From Halorussus vallis (GTDB taxonomy: Archaea > Halobacteriota > Halobacteria > Halobacteriales > Haladaptataceae): DNA of 64,000 bases. Both the position numbers and the translations under genes were made by a program. Below the pieces are notes generated by a model. It had not been told where the DNA came from, made no database searches, and saw only the letters and a program-made list of their open reading frames with translations. Shown here in pieces: positions 8,279-16,234 of the stretch. Numbering within the stretch: the first letter of the stretch is position 1; the number at the start of each line of letters is the position of its first letter. The stretch is from positions 2,728,001 through 2,792,000 of the forward strand of contig NZ_CP100000.1 of assembly GCF_024138165.1 (NCBI RefSeq), given 5' to 3'.

Positions 8279-9031
8279 ATGAGAGACTTCACCGACCCCT
8301 TCCGCGTCGCCGTCAAGGAGACGGCGACCGAGGCCAACGAGGCGGCCCGTCGCTTCGCCGAGGCAGAGGGCGCGGTCGTGGAGTTCGCCTCGCGGGCGGC
8401 CGCCGTCGAGCGCGCGAAGCGACTCTCCGCGGAGGGCGAGACCCCCGTCGCCGTCCAGCAGGCCGCGCCCCAGGACCGGAGCGGCGTCGACGCCTACCTC
8501 GTTTCCCGACCCCAGCGCCGCAAGCACGACCCCGACGGCTCGGTGGCGACCGGGCTGACCTTCGACACCACCGCCAACCAGTACGGCGCGCTCGGCGAGG
8601 CGCTCATCTGCTCGCCGACGGTCAATCCGCCCGTGCTCACCTACTTCGCCCGCGAGGACCCCGACGTGCCCGACACGCCGGCTGGCGCCGACCTCCGGGT
8701 CGAACTCGACACCAGTCCGGACCCCGTGGTCGTCGGCACCGACGGCAAGCGCTGGGAACCGGACTGCCGTGCGGCGGTCCGACTCGGTCCCGACCGGCCG
8801 CTACTCACGGAGTACTGGTGCGAGGTCAAGACCGGCGACGGCTCGTTCGAGCGAAGCCAGCGCGCCGCGATGCGCGCGAAGGCACGGGAGGCGACCGTCC
8901 TCAAGATTCGGGTCGACGTGACCGACCTCCCCCAGAGCTACACGGCCTGGGTCCGGACGCTCGGCGCCGGCGGGGACGACGAGGTGGCCGTCACCGCGGG
9001 CAGCCCGAACAGCAAGTTGACCGACTTCTGA
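8279..9031 (+). CDS. Putative PD-(D/E)XK-fold nuclease, stand-alone
   Basis: A 250-residue protein of unknown function. After an N-terminal helical half, residues 100-200 show a pattern like the PD-(D/E)XK fold. Glu107 lies in YGALGEALIC, Asp162 in WEPDCRAAVR, Glu182 and Lys184 in YWCEVKTGD, and Gln194 in ERSQ. The G-E...D...E-V-K...Q order matches archaeal Holliday-junction-resolvase-like and restriction-type nucleases, but the family cannot be named by eye. The ATG at 8279 is preceded by an A+T-rich element (gaaatac) at the expected distance. No methyltransferase or helicase partner is adjacent. Its 3' end faces the SOUL gene, 7 bases apart. Confidence 0.75.
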   Translation: MRDFTDPFRVAVKETATEANEAARRFAEAEGAVVEFASRAAAVERAKRLSAEGETPVAVQQAAPQDRSGVDAYLVSRPQRRKHDPDGSVATGLTFDTTANQYGALGEALICSPTVNPPVLTYFAREDPDVPDTPAGADLRVELDTSPDPVVVGTDGKRWEPDCRAAVRLGPDRPLLTEYWCEVKTGDGSFERSQRAAMRAKAREATVLKIRVDVTDLPQSYTAWVRTLGAGGDDEVAVTAGSPNSKLTDF

Positions 9032-9038
9032 CCGCCTC

Positions 9039-9791
9039 TCACCTCGCCTTCCGCTCCGCTTCCCACTCCGCCGCTATCTCCACCGCCACCTCGTTCCGGC
9101 GCATGAACGGCGGCGTCCACGGGTCGTCGTACTGGAACACCACCGGCCGGGTCCGGGGTTCTAACCCCCGGCGTTCGAGCGCGTCAAGCAGGGCCTCGCG
9201 GTACTTCTCGACCCGGTCGTCCGTGGCGTACCACGAGAACCGCTCGACCGCGAGCGTCCGGGGCGGTTCGACCGCCAGCCGAACTGCGGTGTCGGTCGGA
9301 ATCGGCGCGTCGTCGGGGTCGTACTCGGCGGGGAGGTAGAACGCCATCGTCACCCCGTCCGTCGCTCCGGCGGTCCGGACCGGCGTCGTCATCGAAATCT
9401 CCTCGCCGGCCGGCGGCGCATCTCGCCGCGTGCGAACCGGCGCGGTCGTCGGCACCTTCTGGCCCTCGGTCGCCACCGGCGCGGTCATCGACACCTCCTC
9501 GCCGCTCTCGTTCTCGCCGGAGATGTACCGGAAGAGCCGCCGGAACGCCTCGTCCTCGTCTGCGGCGGTCGTCTCGGCCAGCACCGTCCGGGGGTAGCGC
9601 CGGAGTTCCACGCCGTCGAACTCCGCTATCGTCTCGTAGGGAATCCCCTCGGTCGTCCGGTCGACGTACGCGCCCCAGCCGACCCACGCCGCGAGCAGTC
9701 CGCCCGCACCGGCGAGCAGCGCGAGGCGACGCAGTCGCCTCGAAGACGCGAACGGAGAATCCGTGAGTAGTGCCTTGGTTCGAGTTCGCAC
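9039..9791 (-). CDS. SOUL-family haem-binding protein, membrane-anchored
   Basis: A 250-residue protein. Residues ~18-42 form one hydrophobic segment (LALLAGAGGLLAAWVGWGA) after a basic N-terminus. The rest is a SOUL/HBP domain: YETIAEFDGVELRRYPR, the repeated S-M-T-(A/T)-P-V motif, and FSWYATDDRVEKYREAL. The family binds haem or tetrapyrroles; the archaeal role is unknown. The single helix suggests attachment to the membrane, with the domain outside or facing the cytoplasm. It is divergent from rps6e. Confidence 0.87.
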   Translation of the reverse strand: MRTRTKALLTDSPFASSRRLRRLALLAGAGGLLAAWVGWGAYVDRTTEGIPYETIAEFDGVELRRYPRTVLAETTAADEDEAFRRLFRYISGENESGEEVSMTAPVATEGQKVPTTAPVRTRRDAPPAGEEISMTTPVRTAGATDGVTMAFYLPAEYDPDDAPIPTDTAVRLAVEPPRTLAVERFSWYATDDRVEKYREALLDALERRGLEPRTRPVVFQYDDPWTPPFMRRNEVAVEIAAEWEAERKAR

Positions 9792-9943
9792 AGGCGGTCC
9801 ACGCCGAGGAGGACCAAAAGCCCACTCGCCACGACGAGGGTGCGCGCTCTAGTGTCGGATTGGGTCGCGAGTCGCGAGTCGGCGGGTCGACCGGGACGGC
9901 CGTGACCTCGACGACCGCGACGTCTGGGAACTTCACTTCGACG

Positions 9944-9951
9944 TATTTTTA
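9944..9951 (+). promoter_or_regulatory. TATA box of rps6e
   Basis: tattttta lies 25-32 bases upstream of the rps6e ATG at 9976. It is the only A+T-rich octamer in the SOUL/rps6e divergent spacer and fits a leaderless ribosomal-protein transcript. Confidence 0.6.
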
Positions 9952-9975
9952 GGCGGCATCCCCGTTTCTCACCGT

Positions 9976-10386
9976 ATGGCAGACTTCCAGGTCGTCGTCG
10001 CGGACCCCGACTCCGGGGCGACCCACCAGCGCGACGTAGACGGACAGGACGCGAACCGATTCCTCGGCCGGTCCATCGGCGAGGAGGTCGACGGCGGCGC
10101 CGTCGGCCTCGACGGCTACACGGTCGAGATTACCGGCGGCTCCGACAAGGCGGGCCGCCCGATGCGCGGCGACGTCGCCGGCCCGAACCTCAAGGAGGTC
10201 CTCCTGGAGGGCGGCGTCGGCTACGAGCCGTCCCGCGACGGCGAGCGCAAGCGCATCACGGTCCGCGGCGGCGAGGTCAGCGAGGAAGTCGCCCAACTCA
10301 ACGTCAAGATCGCCGAGCGCGGCGACACCTCCGTCGAGGAACTCCTCGGCGAGGGCGGCGACGAGGAAGACGAAGCGGACGAGTAA
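9976..10386 (+). CDS. rps6e: 30S ribosomal protein S6e
   Basis: A 136-residue small-subunit ribosomal protein of the archaeal/eukaryotic S6e family. Visible family features include [20 protein letters not shown], the G-x-D-G-Y-x-V-x-I-T-G-G-S-D-K-x-G-R-P-M segment at about residues 45-60, and [19 protein letters not shown]-like text near the end. The length and the acidic tail ([11 protein letters not shown]) are normal for haloarchaea. It appears monocistronic, with its own TATA box and a strong hairpin 27 bases after the stop. Confidence 0.96.
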   Translation: MADFQVVVADPDSGATHQRDVDGQDANRFLGRSIGEEVDGGAVGLDGYTVEITGGSDKAGRPMRGDVAGPNLKEVLLEGGVGYEPSRDGERKRITVRGGEVSEEVAQLNVKIAERGDTSVEELLGEGGDEEDEADE

Positions 10387-10394
10387 TTTCGCAC

Positions 10395-10553
10395 CCACCT
10401 TTTGCTGCGCTCAGCAACTCGGCCGCCGATGGCGGCCGAGTTGCTTCGCTGGCAAAATCTGGACCAAAAGCCAGCGTCACCGCCTCTGAAGCGGCCAAAG
10501 GCCGCTTCTTCGAGGGTTCCTCGGCCCGCTCGCTTCGCTCGCGGGACAGCAAC
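10395..10553 (+). repeat. Intergenic structured element, family A copy 1 (terminator-like)
   Basis: It lies directly downstream of rps6e. TTTTGC (10400-10405) pairs with GCAAAA (10452-10457), enclosing a perfect 15-bp stem with 3-base loop at 10413-10445. Next come 39 bases identical to the second copy at 49004-49159, then a second hairpin GAAGCGGCC/GGCCGCTTC. In the other copy the enclosing pair is TTTTCC/GGAAAA and the main stem has a different but still complementary sequence. It probably acts as the rps6e 3' end; whether it moves or does more is unknown. Confidence 0.75.
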
Positions 10554-10639
10554 AAAGTAGCCGACCGCCGGTCGAGACGGGTTGCTTCAACCGCAGGTGT
10601 TTTCTCCCTCAGTGCGCTAGTCCGGCCCAAGTTGCTTCC

Positions 10640-11080
10640 ATGGCCGACCGAATCTCCAGCGACAACGCCTCCCTGACCACCGTCCGGGCGACCCTCGTCC
10701 GGAGCGGCGCGCTCGACCGCCCGAAGGTCGAACTCCCCGCCGAACACGCCGAATCGTTCCCGACCGACGACGTGGTTCGCGTCGTCGCCGACGACACCGA
10801 GTACCGCGCGACCGTCGAAGCGCCGCTGACCGGAGACGGCCGCGAGATTCGCGGCCTCTACGACACGCCGCGACTCGCCCGCAACCCCGGCGAGGGCGAG
10901 AACCGCCTCGCCGAGTGGCTGGAGGGGACGAACCTCGACTTCGGCCAGTCGGTCCTCGTGGACGTGGTCGAAGCCGGCTTCAAGTACGGCCTCCGGGAAC
11001 CCGGCCAGCGCGCCGTCTACGAGGCCACCGAGGCGCCCGACTCCAGTCTGGCGGACATCGCGAAAGACATCGACGGGTAG
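10640..11080 (+). CDS. Conserved haloarchaeal protein, function unknown
   Basis: A 146-residue acidic soluble protein. The N-terminal half (TLVRSGALDRPKVELP, then VVRVVADDTEYRATVEAPL) reads as a small beta-rich domain. The C-terminal half (LAEWLEGTNLDFGQSVLVDV, then YGLREPGQRAVYEA) ends in a charged helix. No catalytic motif or metal-binding residues are evident. The text has the look of a core haloarchaeal protein rather than a recent import. Neighbours (S6e, and another small conserved protein) give no functional clue. Confidence 0.8.
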   Translation: MADRISSDNASLTTVRATLVRSGALDRPKVELPAEHAESFPTDDVVRVVADDTEYRATVEAPLTGDGREIRGLYDTPRLARNPGEGENRLAEWLEGTNLDFGQSVLVDVVEAGFKYGLREPGQRAVYEATEAPDSSLADIAKDIDG

Positions 11081-11207
11081 TCAGAAGCTCTCCAGGCCGC
11101 GTCAGTTGTCGGCGGTCGATTGCGCCCGACTGTCGAGTAATTCCCGCGTTGTGGACTGTCGACCGAACCGACGCGCTCTCCCTTCGAGTAGTATCGACGC
11201 TGCTCGC

Positions 11208-11517
11208 ACGACACAACTGAGTAACTGCAAGCCACACGCCTCCCCAGCCGACTCCCTCGTTCGCTACCGCTCACTCGGTCGTCCCTCGCGCAGGTTGGTC
11301 GCGGCACGAGGCCGCGACCCCACGCGCCGTGCCGGTTGTGGAGTGCGCGATATCGTCCTTTGGACACGGCGCGCGCTGGCGCGACCTCGCGTCGCGCCTT
11401 CATGCGCGAGGGATGAGCGAACGAGCGCAGCGAGTGAGCGAATCGGCTGGGGAGGCGTGTGGTCTGCGGTCGCGGTGGCTGTGCGGTACTCATTTGGATC
11501 GTGTGAGTTGCGGTCTG
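11208..11517. repeat. Intergenic inverted-repeat element, family B copy 1
   Basis: It fills most of the 574 bases between two rightward genes (11081-11654). The inner arms cacgcctccccagccga (left, from 11235) and the reverse complement tcggctggggaggcgtg (right, from 11443) are perfect inverted repeats around a GC-rich core. The right end carries gcggtactcat...gtgtgagttgcgg, matching the ends of copies at 46424-46860 and 51068-51299. The left end is shortened. No transposase is present. Confidence 0.7.
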
Positions 11518-11654
11518 CGTCACGGCCGCAGTCACGGTCACTCACCTGACTCGTACGGCAGGAGTCCGTTTACGCGTGCTCAGATTCGAACTCGACATTA
11601 CCTCCGAGCGACAGAGAACGCACGCCTTTTCCCGCTCTCGTCCCTACGCGGCGT

Positions 11655-12089
11655 ATGGACAAGCGCGAGCAGTTCCTCGCCGGAAAGCGCCCCGAAGACG
11701 TGGCGCTGTTCCTCGCCGACTCGTTCGTCGAGGGCGACGGCGACGGACTGGCCAAGCACGGCGAATCGGTCGGAATCGGCACCCTCCTCGTCGTCGAGGG
11801 CGAAAAGGGTCGGCGGGTCTTCCAGGCCGCGACCGACACGGACGCGATGGGCTTCGCCCAGCAGGCGATGGGCACCGAGGGCGACATCGATAACCACCTC
11901 GCGGGAGGCACCTGCCCCGACTGCGACGGCGACCCGCAGTTCGTCTTCGCGTTCGCCGAGGAGCAGAACGAGGAGGTCGGCGGCATCTACGCCGAGGGCG
12001 ACGTCATCCACGCCTACGCCTACTGCGACTGCGGCACCGCGTACTCGGACAAGTGGGTCGCGAACGAGGAATCCGTTCCCGACGCGTAG
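11655..12089 (+). CDS. Conserved haloarchaeal protein with a possible Cys4 metal site
   Basis: A 144-residue acidic protein starting MDKREQFLAGKRPEDVALFL. The N-terminal ~70 residues are a mixed alpha/beta region. In the C-terminal half CPDCD (residues ~94-98) and CDCG (~129-132) together offer a plausible zinc site. I recall relatives as a haloarchaea-only domain of unknown function but cannot confirm a family number here. It is flanked by a family B element upstream and a family C element downstream, so it is probably monocistronic. Confidence 0.8.
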   Translation: MDKREQFLAGKRPEDVALFLADSFVEGDGDGLAKHGESVGIGTLLVVEGEKGRRVFQAATDTDAMGFAQQAMGTEGDIDNHLAGGTCPDCDGDPQFVFAFAEEQNEEVGGIYAEGDVIHAYAYCDCGTAYSDKWVANEESVPDA

Positions 12090-12173
12090 GGGCCGAACGA
12101 ATTTTCCGAGAACGACGGAATCTAGCACTTCGAACCACCCCGTCGGTACGAACTGCGACTACCGCGGTAGCGA

Positions 12174-12300
12174 TGACTTCGAAAGCCCCCGGCCGCTACA
12201 CTCCTGCGACTCGCTGCGGTCCTCGGCACTCACTTCGTTCGTGCCTGCGGTCCTTGCTTCGCCGGGGTTCGTGTAGCGGCCGGCCCCTTTCAGTCCCACC
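12174..12300. repeat. Intergenic structured element, family C copy 1
   Basis: It occupies the 341-base gap 12090-12430. The outer pair GAAAG (12181-12185) / CTTTC (12287-12291) is followed by unpaired CCC on both sides. Then comes a perfect 13-bp stem beginning CCGGCCGCTACAC (12189-12201), whose partner is GTGTAGCGGCCGG (12271-12283). The other copies keep GAAAG-CCC and CCC-CTTTC but have different complementary stems. Conserved downstream text is AGTCCCACCC. Confidence 0.78.
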
Positions 12301-12430
12301 CGGGAGGTTTGCGTTGCCTCCGTAACGGTGGCTTGCCGAGCAACCGAAACGGCGGTCTGCGTCGCTTCGTTCGCTCCTCTCACCGGTCGTCGGCCGGAGT
12401 CGTTATCATCCTCTGCGTCGCAAAGCAGGC

Positions 12431-12721
12431 ATGCTCTCCGACCCCGAATTCGAACGCGTCCCGGTCGCCGAGTGGGATTCGCTGGTCGACCACCTCCGGC
12501 GGTTCGCCGCCGACGGTGAGTTCAACGAGGCCGACGACCGCGCCGTCGTCACCGTCGGGGACGCGCGGTTCTCGGTCACCCGCGAAGGCCACGTGGAAAC
12601 CGAAATGGTCCTCCACGAGTTCGAGGACGAACACGTCGGCGCGCTCTACTTCGACCACGAGGGCGGCCGCGTCCGGGTCGACGGCGGCGGCACCACCTAC
12701 GAGTTCCGCCGGCCGTCGTAA
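12431..12721 (+). CDS. Small conserved haloarchaeal protein, function unknown
   Basis: A 96-residue acidic protein with alternating beta strands (AVVTVGDARFSVTREGHVET, then GALYFDHEGGRVRVDGGGTTYEF). It looks like a compact all-beta or alpha/beta single domain without cysteines, signal peptide or membrane segment. It begins at an ATG 131 bases after a family C element and ends 33 bases before the PfkB gene, so the two may share a transcript. I do not recognise the family. Confidence 0.72.
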   Translation: MLSDPEFERVPVAEWDSLVDHLRRFAADGEFNEADDRAVVTVGDARFSVTREGHVETEMVLHEFEDEHVGALYFDHEGGRVRVDGGGTTYEFRRPS

Positions 12722-12754
12722 GCGGTTTCCCCCCGCGGTGCCTCGGTCGGGCCG

Positions 12755-13711
12755 ATGAGCGACTCGGACTCCGACTCGCCCCCGCGAACTCTCGACGTGG
12801 CGACCGTCGGGAGCGCCGTCGTCGACCGCCTCTACTCGCTGACGAACCTCCCGGAACCCGACGGCGGCGCGTTCGCCCGCGCGGAGTCCACCGCGGTCGG
12901 CGGGGTCGCCGCGAACGTGGCGGCCGCGCTCGCCGAACTCGGGCGCGAGACGGGCGTCGTCGCCCGACTCGGCGGCGGCGAGGACGGCGAGCGGGTGCTG
13001 GCCGACCTCCGCGAGCGCGGCATCGACGCCGCGCGGGTCCGCCGGGGCGACGAGCGGACCTCCTACGCGATGGTGTTCCGGGACCCCGAGGGCGAGCGCA
13101 TGATCGTCGCGGGCGGCGAGAGCGTGCTGAACCTCCGCATCGACGCCGACGACCTGGCGTACCTCCGGGAGGCCGACGCCGTCTTCACGAGCGCGTATGC
13201 GCCCGACCCCGCGGGTCGGGCGCTCGCCGACGCCGCGAGCGAGAACGCCGACCTCCCGCCGCTGGTCTTCGACCTCGCAGGACCGCTCGAAGAACTCGAA
13301 GACCGGGGAGCGCGCCCCGAAACCGTCGACGACCTCGTCGCGGCCAGCGACCTCGTGGTGTCGAGTGAAGTCCCGATTCGGTCGTACCTCGGCGTCGGCC
13401 CGCGCGAGGCCCTGCGGGAACTCCGCGCCCGGGGCGTCGACCGCGCCGCGGTTACGCTCGGGGCCGACGGTGCGCTCCTCCTCGCCGACGGCGAAATCCT
13501 CGACGTCCCGGCGTTCGAGGTCGACGCCGTCGACACCACCGGCGCGGGCGACGCCTTCACGGCAGGTCTGCTCGACGCGTGGCTCCTCGGCGGGAAATCC
13601 CCGGAGGAAGCGGGTCGGTTCGCCGCGGCCACGGCCGCGCTGAACTGCACCGGCGAGGGCGCCCGCGGCGGCCTGCCGTCGCGGGCGGCGGTACGGAACT
13701 TGCTGGACTGA
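12755..13711 (+). CDS. PfkB-family carbohydrate kinase
   Basis: A 318-residue ribokinase-type kinase. Signature 1 is AVGGVAANVAAALAELG at about residues 46-62, with the substrate-binding G-G. Signature 2 is DTTGAGDAFTAGLL at about residues 259-272, with the catalytic aspartate in GAGD. The length is typical. The substrate (ribose, 2-keto-3-deoxysugar, nucleoside, fructose phosphate) cannot be read from sequence. It faces a BtpA-family gene with 27 bases between stop codons; this pairing may be metabolically meaningful. Confidence 0.9.
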   Translation: MSDSDSDSPPRTLDVATVGSAVVDRLYSLTNLPEPDGGAFARAESTAVGGVAANVAAALAELGRETGVVARLGGGEDGERVLADLRERGIDAARVRRGDERTSYAMVFRDPEGERMIVAGGESVLNLRIDADDLAYLREADAVFTSAYAPDPAGRALADAASENADLPPLVFDLAGPLEELEDRGARPETVDDLVAASDLVVSSEVPIRSYLGVGPREALRELRARGVDRAAVTLGADGALLLADGEILDVPAFEVDAVDTTGAGDAFTAGLLDAWLLGGKSPEEAGRFAAATAALNCTGEGARGGLPSRAAVRNLLD

Positions 13712-13738
13712 CCGCCGCGTCCTGCGGCGGTTGCTCGA

Positions 13739-14551
13739 CTAACTTCGGTCGCGCGCCGCCACCAGTTCGGCGACCTTCTCCTCCGAAACCGGATTCGTCG
13801 TCTCGCCGCCCTCCTTGAGCGCGGTGCCGACGATGGCGCCGTCGGCCACGTCGAGCAGGTCGCCGACCGTCTCGGTCGTCGTACCGCTGCCGACGAACAC
13901 CGGCGCGTCGAGTCCCGCCTCGTCGCGGGCCGCGGCCACGGTTCGAAGGGCGTCCGAATCGACCGCGTGGCCGGTGCCGGCGCCGCTGACGACGACGCCG
14001 CTGGCGAGGCCGCGGGCGACGGGTTCGGCGACCGCTTCGGCGTCGAGCGGTCGCTCGGCCAGCGGGGCGGAGTGTTTCACGTCCAGGTCGGCGAGAATTT
14101 CCACGTCGCCGCCGAGTCGCTCGCGAAGGCGGACGGTTTCGTGGGCCTTCCCTTCGACGACGCCCTGGTCGGTCACGCGTGCGCCCGCGTGGACGTTCAC
14201 GCGCACGAAGTCGGCGTCGGCGGCGGCCGCCACCGAGAGGGCGGCCTCGGCGTCGTTCCGGAGGACGTTGATTCCCACGGGGAGGGCTATCTCCTCGCAG
14301 ATCTCGGTCGCCGCGCGGGTCATCGACGCGACGACGTGCTTCGGTACGTCGTCCGGGTAGAACGGCGCGTCGCCGAAGTTCTCGACCATCACGGCGTCGG
14401 CCCCGCCCGCTTCGAGGCGGTGCGCGTCGCGGCGCGCCGTCTCGACGACCGCGCTGAAGTCGTCGCCGTATTTCGGCGCGCCGGGGAGCGGCGCGAGGTG
14501 GACCATGCCGACGATAGGCTTTGCGGCGTCGATGGCGTCGAACTGCGTCAT
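13739..14551 (-). CDS. BtpA/SgcQ-family TIM-barrel protein
   Basis: A 270-residue (beta/alpha)8-type protein. It begins MTQFDAIDAAKPIVGMVHLA and contains the BtpA hallmarks VGMVHLAPLPGAP, GGADAVMVENFGDAPF, VRVNVHAGA and VVSGAGTGHAVD. The ATG at 14551 was preferred to longer in-frame starts because the family's first strand follows immediately. BtpA was named for a cyanobacterial photosystem I biogenesis factor; the archaeal reaction is unknown, though the barrel resembles phosphosugar-binding enzymes. It is convergent with the PfkB kinase. Confidence 0.88.
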   Translation of the reverse strand: MTQFDAIDAAKPIVGMVHLAPLPGAPKYGDDFSAVVETARRDAHRLEAGGADAVMVENFGDAPFYPDDVPKHVVASMTRAATEICEEIALPVGINVLRNDAEAALSVAAAADADFVRVNVHAGARVTDQGVVEGKAHETVRLRERLGGDVEILADLDVKHSAPLAERPLDAEAVAEPVARGLASGVVVSGAGTGHAVDSDALRTVAAARDEAGLDAPVFVGSGTTTETVGDLLDVADGAIVGTALKEGGETTNPVSEEKVAELVAARDRS

Positions 14552-14724
14552 GACTCGGACGTAGGTTGGTCGGCGGAAAAGGGTCGCGTTCTCGGCGGGC
14601 GAGCGCCCCTCCGGCGGGCGCGCATCGCCGGTGACGCGTGCCCGCCTCGTCGGTTTCCGCACCGTCTGGGTCGTCCCGCCGGCACATCGCCACCGCTATG
14701 TAGCTTCGCCGGCCTCGGCCCCGC

Positions 14725-14919
14725 ATGGACTACAAGGACTTCGTGGTCGTCGCCGTCGCCGCCCTCTTCGGGATGGCTGGGGCGACCGTCGGCGGCTTCC
14801 CCGGCGTCGCGGTCGGCATCGTCGTCGGCGCGGGGATGGCCGCGACGTGGGCCGCCGCCACCGACCGCGCGAACTACCTCGAACGCCGGGTCGGGGAACT
14901 CGAATCCGAGGAGCGCTAG
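14725..14919 (+). CDS. Small membrane protein, function unknown
   Basis: A 64-residue protein: MDYKDF, two hydrophobic glycine-rich helices (VVVAVAALFGMAGATVGGF and VAVGIVVGAGMAATWAAA), then a charged C-terminal helix ending in Leu-Glu-rich text (YLERRVGELESEER). The hairpin-plus-coil layout suggests a small inner-membrane protein with a cytoplasmic tail. It lies between the BtpA start and the stop of the convergent DHH gene. No homologous function can be proposed. Confidence 0.7.
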   Translation: MDYKDFVVVAVAALFGMAGATVGGFPGVAVGIVVGAGMAATWAAATDRANYLERRVGELESEER

Positions 14920-14961
14920 GCCGGCGCTCGCGTTCCGCTTCTCTGGTGACCTTCGGTCCGT

Positions 14962-16086
14962 CTACTCGTCCGCCGACTCCTCGTCTTCGCGGTCCTTCGC
15001 CGCCGCCGTCTCGGCCTCCACGTCTCGGGCGACGTGCCAGAACGCCTCGATTATCACCTGCTTGGCGACCGCGCCGCGGGTCGTCCAGTGGTGGGCGTAG
15101 TCGAGCATGTCGTCGTAGATTCGGGGCTTACACCCCGCCGCGCGGGGATGGCCGCCGCCGTTGACCTGACGGGCGACCTCGTGGGACCGCTCGAACCCCT
15201 CGGAGCCGCGGATAGAGGCGCTTCCGGAGGGTTTGACGACCACCGCGGCGTCCGAACCTTGCTGGCGGAGTTCCTCGGCGACCTCGTTCTGGGAGCACCG
15301 GCCGTAGGTCACGCCGACGGTCCACGGGCCGACGTCCTCCATCTCGGCGCGGGCGACCGCCTTCTCGATGAGTGCGTCCTTCTCGACCCGCATCTCCGCG
15401 AGGAACTCCTCGACGTCGGCCGGGAGGTCGGCGCCGTGTTCGGCGACCGCCTCGACGTACTCCTCGGGTTCGGACCAGTAGGAGAAGTCGGCGAGGTCGT
15501 CACTCCGGGGGTCCTCGCGGATCCAGAGGTCGTGGTCGCGGGTGACCGCCGCGAGTTCGACCAGGTAGTCCGGGAAGTCGTAGTCGAGCGACCGGACCGC
15601 AACGTCCGCGGTGCACTCCTCGTCGCTGTCGCCGACCACGAGGTCGACGCCGGCCTCGTGGACCGCCGCGGCGACCTCGTCGTCCCACTGGTGGTGGTCG
15701 AACCACCGGACGTCGCCGGCCTCCTCGACCAGCACGTCGAGTTCGTCGGCGATTTCCTCGTAGTCGTCGGGACAGAGGTCGCAGACGAACACCCGCGCGC
15801 CGGGTTCGCTGTAGGCGACGACGCGTTCGAGCGCGTCGGCGAGGTCGTGCGGGCCGGCGTCGACCAGCGCCGCGTCGCCGTACACCTCTCGGACCAGCGC
15901 CGTGCAGGCCAGGCCGTCGGAGTCGGGGTCGGCCACCACCGCCACGTCGGCGCCGGTCAGCGCCGCCTCGGCCTCGGCGTCCTCCTTGGCCTCTTCGATG
16001 GAGTCCGGGATGAAGAAGCCCTCCCCGGGCAGGATGGATTTGCGTTCCAGAGAGAGATTGTCGTCGTCGATGACCCAGTCTTTCAT
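14962..16086 (-). CDS. DHH-family phosphoesterase (RecJ-like)
   Basis: A 374-residue protein with DHH motif I VADPDSDGLACTAL at about residue 50 and the name-giving WFDHHQWDDEV at about residue 128. A C-terminal DHHA1 part carries NGGGHPRAAGCKP. The aspartates and histidines for two metal ions are present. The family includes single-strand exonucleases, nanoRNases and cyclic-dinucleotide phosphodiesterases; haloarchaea carry several paralogues, so the substrate is open. The length is in the usual range. It appears monocistronic, with its start 148 bases from the UspA stop. Confidence 0.88.
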   Translation of the reverse strand: MKDWVIDDDNLSLERKSILPGEGFFIPDSIEEAKEDAEAEAALTGADVAVVADPDSDGLACTALVREVYGDAALVDAGPHDLADALERVVAYSEPGARVFVCDLCPDDYEEIADELDVLVEEAGDVRWFDHHQWDDEVAAAVHEAGVDLVVGDSDEECTADVAVRSLDYDFPDYLVELAAVTRDHDLWIREDPRSDDLADFSYWSEPEEYVEAVAEHGADLPADVEEFLAEMRVEKDALIEKAVARAEMEDVGPWTVGVTYGRCSQNEVAEELRQQGSDAAVVVKPSGSASIRGSEGFERSHEVARQVNGGGHPRAAGCKPRIYDDMLDYAHHWTTRGAVAKQVIIEAFWHVARDVEAETAAAKDREDEESADE

Positions 16087-16234
16087 AACAGTGCTTCCGG
16101 CCGCGGGGGGAAAGTTCCCGCGGTTGCGGCGTCGGGCCGGGGTCCGTAGACGCGTCCGCGAACACGTACACCGAGGGCCGACCGCGAACCCGCGCCGGCG
16201 GCGCGGGTTCGCGGTCGGTTCGGTCGTCGGACGT

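Noticed and set aside
8072-8527. Minus-strand frame over the start of the nuclease candidate
   Set aside because: It overlaps the better-supported plus-strand gene, which has a TATA-like element and nuclease motifs, and shows only low-complexity Gly/Arg/Leu text.
10304-10747. Minus-strand open frame over family A copy 1 sharing a peptide with the frame at 48851-49318
   Set aside because: Both contain SERAEEPSKKRP(L/Q)AASEAV, but the similarity is fully explained by the shared DNA of the repeat. The stem differences break it up, the frames overlap real genes, and no start signal supports them.
12159-12383. Minus-strand frame over family C sharing KGAGxYxNPGE with the frame at 57886-58260
   Set aside because: The conserved peptide follows from conserved repeat bases. 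Copy 2 encodes a different peptide (KGAARSRLHG), so the constraint is on pairing, not on protein.
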